A DNA stretch of 38,995 bases from Myxococcales bacterium. Lineage in GTDB: Bacteria; Myxococcota_A; Polyangia; Nannocystales; Nannocystaceae. Of the stretch, positions 1-6,821 are shown piece by piece (within the stretch, counting starts at the first letter, position 1; each line of letters starts with the position of its first letter). Position numbers and translations under genes: made by a program. The stretch covers positions 1-38,995 of the forward strand of contig JAAZXR010000039.1 of NCBI GenBank assembly GCA_014240065.1, read 5' to 3'. Below the pieces are notes generated by a model. The model had not been told where the DNA came from. It saw nothing but the letters and a program-made list of their open reading frames with translations, and made no database searches.

Positions 1-2
1 AG

Positions 3-1175
3 ATGCTTCAATCCCAGAAGATGAACGCGCTCGGGCGTCTCGCCGGCGGCATCGCACATGACTTCAACAATCTCCTCAGCGTCATCGTGTTGAACACGGA
101 GCTGCTCTTCGATGGATTGACCGAGGCGGGGGCTGGGGAGGACGAGCGCAAGCTGAGCGAGGAGGATGTGGCCCTGTTTGAGGAGGTTCTCGCGAGCAGC
201 GAACACGGGAAAGCGCTGACGACGCAGCTCCTTGGGATGTCAGGGAGTGGTCACGAGACCGACAACGTGTTCCAGTTTCAGGAGAGCATTCGCGGGCTCA
301 CGCGGATGATGCGGCGTCTCATCCCAGAGAATATCACCGTGAGCCATGAGCTCGACGGTGAGCCATGTCTTATCCAGGGCGACAAAAACTCCTTCGCGCA
401 GGTGCTGATGAACCTGATGCTTAACGCGCGAGACTCCCTGGCAGACGGTCGCGGCGAGATTTCGGTCTCGGGGTCCGTGCGAGACCAGCGAGTGTCCGAG
501 GCGTGCACCGAAGGGGTGCTCTCTCCAGGCATGTATGCGGTGCTCTCCGTCGCGGACACAGGCGTGGGCATGCCGGAGGCAACACTCCACAGCATCTTTG
601 AGCCGTTCGTGACTTCCAAGGGGCAGCGAGGCACCGGCTTGGGGCTCACGGTGGTTCGGCACGCCGTGCTCAGTCGATTCGAGGGGGCGCTTAAGGTTTC
701 TAGCGAGGAGGGGAAGGGCACACGATTTGATATTTTCTTCCCGATCGCCGGGGCCGCAGAATCGGGTCACCCAGAGGCTGACTCCGGTGTGCGACGACCG
801 AGCGCCACACGTGGCGGGCTGAAGCTCGCGCTCGTGGAGGACAATGACAGTGTTCGCGCGAGTCTCGTGCGCACGCTTACCTCTACTGGACACACGGTGG
901 CCTCGTTTGGCGCGGGAACCGACCTCATCAAATGGGCGACGGAGCACGAGGAGGAGCATCTCGAACTGTTGATCACGGACGTCGTGATGCCAGGGTGGAG
1001 CGGGCCGAAGACCTACCGAGAGCTCGACGCGCTACGTCCCGGGATCAAGGTGTTGTTCTTGTCCGGCTATCCGGGATCGGAGTTCAAAGAGTTCCAGTAC
1101 GAGCCGCAGCAGCTGTTGCAAAAGCCAGTGTCGCGAGCCGATTTGGTGCAGCGCATCGAAGAAATCTGCGGCTAG
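3..1175 (+). CDS. Hybrid histidine kinase/response regulator, 5' partial
   Basis: This is a cytoplasmic signalling protein that autophosphorylates on His and carries its own receiver. The visible 390 residues begin at an ATG two bases into the window, almost inside the H-box, so sensor domains (probably PAS) very likely lie upstream. The H-box GGIAHDFNN has its phosphorylated His at about residue 19. A HisKA helix pair follows, then an ATPase domain with N-box NLMLNARDSL (about 137-146), DTGVGM, FEPFVTSK and GTGLGL. From about 273 a receiver domain shows the acidic pair VEDND, phosphoacceptor Asp326 in LLITDVVMPG and Lys374 in LLQKPVS, so it looks functional. No transcription factor or separate regulator gene is adjacent, so the output is unknown. 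It converges with the next gene, 65 nt away. Confidence 0.9.
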   Translation: MLQSQKMNALGRLAGGIAHDFNNLLSVIVLNTELLFDGLTEAGAGEDERKLSEEDVALFEEVLASSEHGKALTTQLLGMSGSGHETDNVFQFQESIRGLTRMMRRLIPENITVSHELDGEPCLIQGDKNSFAQVLMNLMLNARDSLADGRGEISVSGSVRDQRVSEACTEGVLSPGMYAVLSVADTGVGMPEATLHSIFEPFVTSKGQRGTGLGLTVVRHAVLSRFEGALKVSSEEGKGTRFDIFFPIAGAAESGHPEADSGVRRPSATRGGLKLALVEDNDSVRASLVRTLTSTGHTVASFGAGTDLIKWATEHEEEHLELLITDVVMPGWSGPKTYRELDALRPGIKVLFLSGYPGSEFKEFQYEPQQLLQKPVSRADLVQRIEEICG

Positions 1176-1240
1176 GCTGAGCAGCGCTGGCGAGGCGAGC
1201 GCGTACCGCAGCGGGAGGTGACCTGCTCTGGCCCTCCGAC

Positions 1241-1969
1241 CTACGCCGCTCGTCGCCGTCGTCGGAGGCTCACGCCGCCGACAACGAGCCACATCCACGC
1301 GGCTGCTCCGCCGCTTCTTGTGGCGCTGGTGACGGCGCACCCCTTGGCAGAGGTAGCATCGGTCGGCGCCGCGCGGTCTTTGACGTCACCGCTCGGTCGT
1401 GACGACTCGGCCGCTGCGGACTCTCTGTGCTTGGTCGGTTTGGGCGGGCTGGTCGGCTCCAACGGCGCGTCGACGGGTGCGGGCTCGGGACTCCTGGGTC
1501 GCTCGGCTTCTCCGGTCGTCGGCGCCGGTGCGGGCGGTGGTCCGTCGCCCCAGAACGTATAGTCGCCGCGGCTGCTAGCCTTGGACTTGCTCGCGGTGAA
1601 GCTGCACGCGCCATCGGTGAGTCCGCGCTCGCCTCGCTTGGCGTAGATCAGGTAGGTCTGTCCTGGCTCGTAGCTGCGGCCGCAGGCCGCGCTTGAGAGA
1701 TTGGTGGTGATTTCGACGGTTCCGGCGGCGGCCCCTTTCATGACGCGACCGACCTCGAAGGTGTAGGTCGCGGTGCGAGGCAGGTTCTCTGGCGGACTCG
1801 CGACCGGCTCACCTGCGGCGACAGCCTCAAAGATGTCCGAGGCATACGGCGCGGCGGTCTTGGCGTCCGGCGGGAACTTACACTTGCACGCGTAGGCCGT
1901 CGACGGAGCCACGAACATCACCGCTCCGAGAGAACAGACACCGAGACTCCAACGAAGGACAGTTCGCAT
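1241..1969 (-). CDS. Secreted TIMP/NTR-like protein with MYXO-CTERM-like tail
   Basis: This 242-residue protein is exported and probably surface-anchored. A signal peptide (about 1-28, ending STAYA) is followed at once by CKCKFPP, so cleavage after AYA would make Cys-Lys-Cys the mature N terminus, the arrangement typical of tissue inhibitors of metalloproteinases. The following 100 residues fit a netrin/TIMP-type beta-barrel (YTFEVGRVMKG, then AACGRSYEPGQTYLIYA). A Pro/Ser/Ala-rich linker leads to a C-terminal GCAVTSATRSGG, a hydrophobic stretch and RRRRRAA, which resembles the MYXO-CTERM sorting signal although the Cys context is not classic. ATG 1969 was chosen; an in-frame GTG at 1978 adds three residues. 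No Shine-Dalgarno sequence is evident. Protease inhibition is inferred from the family, not shown. Confidence 0.78.
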   Translation of the reverse strand: MRTVLRWSLGVCSLGAVMFVAPSTAYACKCKFPPDAKTAAPYASDIFEAVAAGEPVASPPENLPRTATYTFEVGRVMKGAAAGTVEITTNLSSAACGRSYEPGQTYLIYAKRGERGLTDGACSFTASKSKASSRGDYTFWGDGPPPAPAPTTGEAERPRSPEPAPVDAPLEPTSPPKPTKHRESAAAESSRPSGDVKDRAAPTDATSAKGCAVTSATRSGGAAAWMWLVVGGVSLRRRRRAA

Positions 1970-2072
1970 CGTACGCACAGTAGCATCGCATTCATTTATT
2001 TCACCATGAATAATTCTCAGCGGGGATCCGTCGCGGATGCCTGCGCACCGCGGGCGGCGAAGCGCCTCCCTA

Positions 2073-3836
2073 TTAAGGTCTTTCTCGGATATCGGGGAGC
2101 AAGCCTGTGCGTCGAATGGTCCACACCAGCCACAGCCCGATCCACCCGAGCCAGGAGAACGTGATCAACGTGCGGTTGAGACTCGTCGCCGTGTACTGAG
2201 GTGAAACGAGGTGGACGAGCCCCGCGATGCTCGTGAGCAGGAACAGCAGGAACAGCAGCTCCGCGGTCGCCCGATGCCGCGAGAACATCAAGGCGACGGG
2301 GATCAAAGAGACGAACGCGAAATAGTACGCCACGGTTCCGAGGAGCGAAAAGAACGCGATGAAGCCAAACATCAGCGCCGCTTCTGCCGCCGCCAAGTGA
2401 AACGCGAGCACAGCGGCGATGCCGGTGAGCGTCCATCCGAGGATGCGATACACGGGCTCTATCTGCGCGAACTCTTTGGTGAGTTTGACGCGGTTGTATC
2501 CTCCATGCTTCTTGCCGTGCTCCCCTCGATAGGTAAACGCGAACTTGAGTCCGACGCCGTAGCCCGGCGTCTTCTCAAGCCGACCGCCGAGTTTGGCGTT
2601 CGGGGGTCCATCTGCGTGGACCTCCATGTCATGCATGAAGGCGCGGTAGCCACCGACGAGGTCTCCTTGGGTGGCGGTCACCGCGACGCATAAGCACGCG
2701 GAGACGAGGCCACCGACAGCAAAGCGTCTCAGGTCCGGGAGGCGCTGGCGGTCTCGTTTGGCGGCGCCCGTGAGGCCCAGGAGGGCGCCGACGCCGAGCA
2801 AAAGCGGGAATACATTCAACATCGCGGAGACAGAGAGGAAGGCGCCGGCGGTCGCCCAGCGTTTTCGGATGAGCGCGGCCATCGCGATGATGATGGCCGC
2901 GAGCCACAGCAGCCGCATCGACGAGCCTCCGATGATCGAGAATCGGTCGGTGACCAATGTGAAGGCGAAGATGCTGAAGGTGTAGCCGCGTCGCCAGCCG
3001 ATCGCGCGCGTCATGAAGAGGTGGGCCACGCAGACGGCGAAGACGTCAAACAGCGCGAGCAAGACGAAGGAGCCTCTCTCCAGCGGCGCGAAGCTCCAGA
3101 AGGTCTGCATGAGGGAGCGATGGAAGGGGGTGCCGTTGTATCCCTGGTCGGAGAAGGCCGCCCGTACGCGTCCTGCTCCACACTGTTCCTTGTCGAGGAA
3201 GAGATCGACGGCATCATCGAACTCTTCCCAGCGCTCTGGGGTGAAGCGCGCCTTGCAGGCGGGTCCGCGGCTCTTCCGAACGGTCTTTGCGTTCGTGAAA
3301 CCGTAGGTCTTTAGGTTTCGAACGTCGGTTTTGTGCCAGATTGTCTTCGTCGGCGATGCCTCCACAGCGCAGTCGTAGAGATATTCGTAGCCGAGCTCGT
3401 CGTAGAACTTTGGGTTTAAACCGTAGTGAAACGAGTCGTAGCAGTGCCACCAGTGGTTGTAGCTCGCTCGTCGGACGTAGAAAAAATTAAATCCGGTGGT
3501 GACGAGGAGGGACAGCAGCACGGCTCGATACCCGATTTTGACGACTCTTCGACGGAGCACCTGTTCTCCGTGGATCCGGAAGATGATCGTGCGGATCGCG
3601 GTGCAACATGCCAACACGCCCGCCGCGTAGAGCATGAATCGCTCCGTGTCCTTGACCCGGATATCGTATTCTGCGAACCACCAGGCTCGCGGCGTTCCAC
3701 CCTCATACTCGTACGTGAGGACGTGGCCAGCGACCAAGAGGAAGATGAAGACAAACGGCAGCCACGCCCACCGTTGAAACGTCGCAGACTTGTCGGGTGG
3801 GGAGCGATCGTCCACGTTTGGCGCGAGCCCAGCCAT
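2073..3836 (-). CDS. Polytopic membrane protein, possible GT-C/GT87-like glycosyltransferase
   Basis: About 587 residues with around ten or more hydrophobic segments, starting with WLPFVFIFLLVAGHVL near residue 30. A large first non-membrane loop (about 125-240) contains YDSFHYGLNPKFYDELGYEYLYDC and several Cys and Trp residues. The middle and C terminus are runs of membrane helices. An acidic first extracytoplasmic loop followed by many helices is the general plan of GT-C lipid-linked sugar transferases (GT87/DUF2029), but no diagnostic motif could be confirmed, so the activity is a guess. ATG 3836 is preferred over the in-frame TTG at 3845. It stands alone on the minus strand; the TIMP-like gene follows about 100 nt downstream. 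A strong hairpin lies about 140 nt upstream. Confidence 0.7.
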   Translation of the reverse strand: MAGLAPNVDDRSPPDKSATFQRWAWLPFVFIFLLVAGHVLTYEYEGGTPRAWWFAEYDIRVKDTERFMLYAAGVLACCTAIRTIIFRIHGEQVLRRRVVKIGYRAVLLSLLVTTGFNFFYVRRASYNHWWHCYDSFHYGLNPKFYDELGYEYLYDCAVEASPTKTIWHKTDVRNLKTYGFTNAKTVRKSRGPACKARFTPERWEEFDDAVDLFLDKEQCGAGRVRAAFSDQGYNGTPFHRSLMQTFWSFAPLERGSFVLLALFDVFAVCVAHLFMTRAIGWRRGYTFSIFAFTLVTDRFSIIGGSSMRLLWLAAIIIAMAALIRKRWATAGAFLSVSAMLNVFPLLLGVGALLGLTGAAKRDRQRLPDLRRFAVGGLVSACLCVAVTATQGDLVGGYRAFMHDMEVHADGPPNAKLGGRLEKTPGYGVGLKFAFTYRGEHGKKHGGYNRVKLTKEFAQIEPVYRILGWTLTGIAAVLAFHLAAAEAALMFGFIAFFSLLGTVAYYFAFVSLIPVALMFSRHRATAELLFLLFLLTSIAGLVHLVSPQYTATSLNRTLITFSWLGWIGLWLVWTIRRTGLLPDIRERP

Positions 3837-3977
3837 TGGTGGCAAGCTATCATGATCGCCGCGTGGGCTCGGGTGGATCGTGATTCGGATCCTCGAGAAC
3901 GGCGGGGCCAGCCGCCAGCCCCAGGCCCGGGGGGTCGCGACTCCCAGGTCCGGGTGTCACCAGGTCGACGGCGAGGG

Positions 3978-4000
3978 CGCCGCGCTCGTGGAGCGCGGCG
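3978..4000. other. Perfect 10-bp hairpin with 3-nt loop
   Basis: CGCCGCGCTC and GAGCGCGGCG are exact reverse complements separated by GTG. No T-run follows on either strand, so it is not a classical intrinsic terminator. It would lie in the 5' leader or promoter region of the minus-strand membrane-protein gene, or upstream of the plus-strand lipoprotein gene. An operator or an RNA leader structure is possible. Confidence 0.55.
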
Positions 4001-4120
4001 GGTAACACGGCGGGCGAAGGTGAGGCGGTGAGGGGCGACCTGAGCGAGCCGCGCGCACGGCGCGTGACTCTCCCGCGGATCGCGAGGGCGCGTGTGTTGC
4101 CGTGGGCCGATGACCACCAT

Positions 4121-4158
4121 GGCCGCGGGCGAGGACGTGGGCCGCGGGCGAGGACGTG
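4121..4158. repeat. Tandem 19-bp repeat, two copies
   Basis: The unit GGCCGCGGGCGAGGACGTG occurs exactly twice back to back, and a partial third copy (GGCCGCG) follows. It lies in non-coding sequence upstream of the lipoprotein start. It is probably a slippage duplication; a double protein-binding site is possible but untested. Confidence 0.8.
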
Positions 4159-4313
4159 GGCCGCGCCGCGAAGCGACCGAGGTGAGCGCGACCGAGCCCG
4201 TGGAGGTCGCGCGCCCGCGCGGGGCTGTTGTTCCGGGTCAAGAACCAACGCAAATGTGGGCGAAAGATTTGCCGAGGGTTGACGCTATATCGCTTTCGTA
4301 CGAAGGTGCGCCC

Positions 4314-4838
4314 ATGAAAATCAAGTCTCTGTTTGCGGTTGTTCTCCTGTCGAGTTACGGCGTGGTCGCGGTTGGTTGCAACACCGCCGAGGCGGACGCA
4401 AAGCGCGCGGCGATTGCAGCGGCCGTGGCAAAGAAGGCGGAGGAAGAGAAGGCGCTTGGAGAGCAGCTCGCGGCGCGAAAGGCAGCTCGCGAGGCCGAAA
4501 AGAAAAAGGAAGAAGAGGCGAAGGCTGCCTACGCGGTGAAGGTCGACGGTCTTTGTGTCCTGCCCGAGAAGCTGCCCAAGAAGCTCGCCAAGGCTTGCGA
4601 CGCGGTCGCGGACGCGAACGACAAGTTCATGACCCGCATGTACACGGGCGCGGCGCTCGAAAAGTGGGAGAAGGCCAAGCAGACACAGCTTGGGATGACG
4701 AAGGCGCAGTGCACCAAGACCGGGAAGGTCGAAGTCGCCGCCTGCCAGATGAACGCGATGAACGCGGCGCAAGAGGACATGAAGAAGGCGTTGCCCGACA
4801 TCATGCGGCGTTGCATCGAGAAGTTTGGGAGCGCGTAG
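4314..4838 (+). CDS. Small coiled-coil lipoprotein, unknown function
   Basis: 174 residues. The N terminus MKIKSLFAVVLLSSYGVV is a signal sequence, and AVGCN gives a plausible lipobox with Cys at about residue 22. Residues 25-75 are Ala/Lys/Glu-rich with heptad character and probably form a charged coiled coil. The C-terminal 100 residues contain four Cys (in GLCVLPEK, KACDAV, AQCTKTG, AACQMN) plus a fifth in RRCIEK. ATG 4314 is chosen because it precedes the signal sequence and has AAGG about 8 nt upstream; the open frame continues upstream as Arg-rich, non-coding-looking sequence. No family was recognised. It converges on the GGDEF-protein gene, with a hairpin in the 87-nt gap. Confidence 0.8.
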   Translation: MKIKSLFAVVLLSSYGVVAVGCNTAEADAKRAAIAAAVAKKAEEEKALGEQLAARKAAREAEKKKEEEAKAAYAVKVDGLCVLPEKLPKKLAKACDAVADANDKFMTRMYTGAALEKWEKAKQTQLGMTKAQCTKTGKVEVAACQMNAMNAAQEDMKKALPDIMRRCIEKFGSA

Positions 4839-4858
4839 CGACAGTCGACAGCGCGTGG

Positions 4859-4882
4859 GCGGCCGCGGTGGACAGCGGCCGC
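4859..4882. terminator. Hairpin between convergent genes, possible bidirectional terminator
   Basis: GCGGCCGC occurs twice around an 8-nt loop (GGTGGACA); each arm is self-complementary, so an 8-bp stem forms on either strand. It sits between the stop codons at 4838 and 4926 of two convergent genes. No U-tract is present, so termination is inferred from position only. Confidence 0.35.
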
Positions 4883-4925
4883 GGCGACCCGCTCGCGCGA
4901 GCGCCGCGTGCGTTCCCCGCGCCGT

Positions 4926-6335
4926 TCACCCGCCGCTGCCCCCGAGCATCACGCGATTTCGCCCCTTCCCCTTGGCGACGTAGAGCGCCCGCGTGGCGGC
5001 CCCATAGAGGATTTTCCAGCTGAGTTGATCGAAGCTGCTTGAGTGGGTGACTCCGAGGGAGGCGGTCAGCGTTGTCTCGGTGATGAAGGGCTCGGCCTCG
5101 ATCCCCTTGCGCAGCTCCTCCGCCTTCAAGATGGCCTCGTCCTCCGAGGCGCCTTCGAGCAGGAGCCCAAATTCGCCTCCGCCCAGGCGCGCGAGCGTGT
5201 CGGAGGTCCGCGTTTGTCGGGTGAGGAGGTCGGAGAGGCGAGTGAGGACCTTGTCGCCCGCCTCATGTCCGTGCTGATCGTTGAGCTCCTTGAAGTGATC
5301 GACGTCGATGAGGACGAACCCAAAGTGGAGTTTGTGCCGGCGGCTGCGAGCGATGGAGCGGACGACGGAGCGCTCGAAGGCGCGGCGATTGAAGACGCCA
5401 GTGAGGGGGTCCGTGAGCGCCGCGTGCTCGAGCCGCGCTCGCAAATCGACGTTGGTGAGCGCGAGCGAGAGGCGCGCTGTGACCGCGCTTATCGTCCGCC
5501 GGTAGGTCGCTATCTCCGCGTCGCGCTGGGCATCGGGGAGGGCGTCGAGGCCGTCGACGACGAGCGAGATGATCGCGAAGGGACCGTCATGGGCGTGGAG
5601 CGGGGCGCAGAACCGTGCGGAATCCCGCTCACTCGTGTCATGAGCGCAGCGCATCTGGGTCGATTCACGCCACCAGGCGTGTGGCCGCCGCGATCGCATG
5701 GCCCAGCAGTCCGCGTGCGAGACGACGACGCCCGAGCTGCCATCCGACGACCACTTCAGCTCCAGCATCTCCGCCTCGCGATCGGTGACAAAGAGCTCTA
5801 CATGGGCCTGTCCGAAGATCTCACGGATCGCGCGGAAGACGACCTCGTCGGTTTCTGAGAGTGAATCGCAGCTTCGCAGGTGCTCCACACATGAAGATGC
5901 CCGGGCGTCTAGCAGGTCTCGCCGCTCGAGCTCCGCGGCGCTGTCTCCTCGCCTCGCGGCCTCGCGCCCCTCCGCCCTCAGGGCCTCACAGATCGGGGGG
6001 GGGACGCTCACGAACACGAGCCCCGTTGGTGTCGCGTCGACGCCGCGCACCGGGCTGATCGCGAACAGCTGAGATCGCGGCGCTCCTTCGCCCGCGGAGA
6101 TCTCGAGCTCGACGTGGGCCGTCCCCTCCGCAGCCACCGTTTGGAGCAGGCCACGAAACCACCCTGGATCCCGATGAACCAACCCCGAGAGGGCGAACGT
6201 CGAGCTGCTCGCGGACGGGTCCACGCCCAGCATGGCCCGCATGGTCTCGTTGATATAGGTGCAGCCCATGTCGAGATCAGCCGCGAAGATGAGCGAGGCT
6301 GAGGAGTTCAGGATGTCGGGACTTAGTTGCTGCAT
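4926..6335 (-). CDS. PAS-GAF-GGDEF protein with degenerate GGGEF motif
   Basis: 469 residues. An N-terminal PAS-like domain (about 1-110, LIFAADLDMGCTYINETM) is followed by a GAF-like region (about 150-290) and a C-terminal GGDEF domain (about 305-469, starting DPLTGVFNRRAFE). LIDVDHFKELND keeps the first metal-binding Asp. The signature is GGGEF (residues 385-389) instead of GG(D/E)EF, so the acidic residue that binds metal and drives c-di-GMP synthesis is Gly. The inhibitory site RTSD (376-379) is intact, five residues upstream. A c-di-GMP receptor role is therefore more likely than cyclase activity. ATG 6335 is preferred: the frame runs on to 6653, but that extension is Arg/Pro-rich with no domain. 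No good Shine-Dalgarno sequence is seen. Confidence 0.88.
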   Translation of the reverse strand: MQQLSPDILNSSASLIFAADLDMGCTYINETMRAMLGVDPSASSSTFALSGLVHRDPGWFRGLLQTVAAEGTAHVELEISAGEGAPRSQLFAISPVRGVDATPTGLVFVSVPPPICEALRAEGREAARRGDSAAELERRDLLDARASSCVEHLRSCDSLSETDEVVFRAIREIFGQAHVELFVTDREAEMLELKWSSDGSSGVVVSHADCWAMRSRRPHAWWRESTQMRCAHDTSERDSARFCAPLHAHDGPFAIISLVVDGLDALPDAQRDAEIATYRRTISAVTARLSLALTNVDLRARLEHAALTDPLTGVFNRRAFERSVVRSIARSRRHKLHFGFVLIDVDHFKELNDQHGHEAGDKVLTRLSDLLTRQTRTSDTLARLGGGEFGLLLEGASEDEAILKAEELRKGIEAEPFITETTLTASLGVTHSSSFDQLSWKILYGAATRALYVAKGKGRNRVMLGGSGG

Positions 6336-6821
6336 ATGCGATGACTGATGTGCCGCGGAGAGGCTGGCGCGCCGCAGCGAGGGCCGGCAGCGGCCGCGAG
6401 AGGTGAGTGTGTACCCGCGGCACACCCTGTTGGTGGGACGCCGCAGGGGGGAGGCGCGTGCGCCTCCGCGTGGCCGGAGTCTCGGGGGCAGCGGTCGCGG
6501 CGTCGCGCGTCGGGTTCCACCCGGCACCGGCGGAGGATCGCCTCTAGAGCGGGACGCGCTCTGCGCCGTCGCTGTTGTGGACGCAACGCGAATGAGTTTT
6601 GTCGCCATCGGAGTCGCGCCACCGGAAAATGCTAGCACGGGGAACCACGCCATCGACTCGCCGCCGTGGACGCTTTTGGGGCGATCGTGGCACGAGTCGC
6701 GGAACGCGCGGCGGGGCGAGGGCGTGGTCGCTCACATCCGACCTCCGATGATGATTGGTCCGCGCATATTTTGTGGCCTTCTTGAGCAGGTCATGGAAGC
6801 GGGGTGTGGTAATTTCCGCGC
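6336..6821. other. Divergent intergenic region, about 490 nt
   Basis: This separates the GGDEF-protein gene from the lipoprotein hydrolase gene. It is GC-rich up to about 6580 and more AT-rich from 6730 (CATATTTTGTGG near 6766). No ORF with recognisable domains was found. It contains the palindrome listed at 6450-6467 and a weaker inverted repeat, AGAGCG/CGCTCT, at 6546-6562. Promoters for both genes should lie here, but no confident -35/-10 pair could be assigned. Confidence 0.45.
6450..6467. promoter_or_regulatory. Inverted repeat, possible operator
   Basis: GGAGGCGC and GCGCCTCC are separated by only two bases, giving an 18-nt near-perfect dyad about 115 nt upstream of the GGDEF-protein start. 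The two-base spacer suits a dimeric protein site better than an RNA hairpin. No regulator is identified. Confidence 0.35.

Larger units (their letters stand above)
3837..4313. other. Divergent intergenic region, about 480 nt
   Basis: This is the space between the divergent starts at 3836 (minus) and 4314 (plus). Open frames cross it on both strands but their translations are Arg/Pro/Ala-rich and show no domain, so it is read as non-coding. It contains a perfect 10-bp hairpin (3978-4000) and a 19-bp tandem repeat (4121-4158), listed separately. A TTGACG at 4280-4285 is a possible -35 element for the lipoprotein gene, but no convincing -10 was found at the right distance. Confidence 0.5.

Noticed and set aside
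6336-6653. N-terminal extension of the GGDEF protein
   Set aside because: Arg/Pro-rich translation with no signal or membrane segment; the PAS-like domain starts at ATG 6335.
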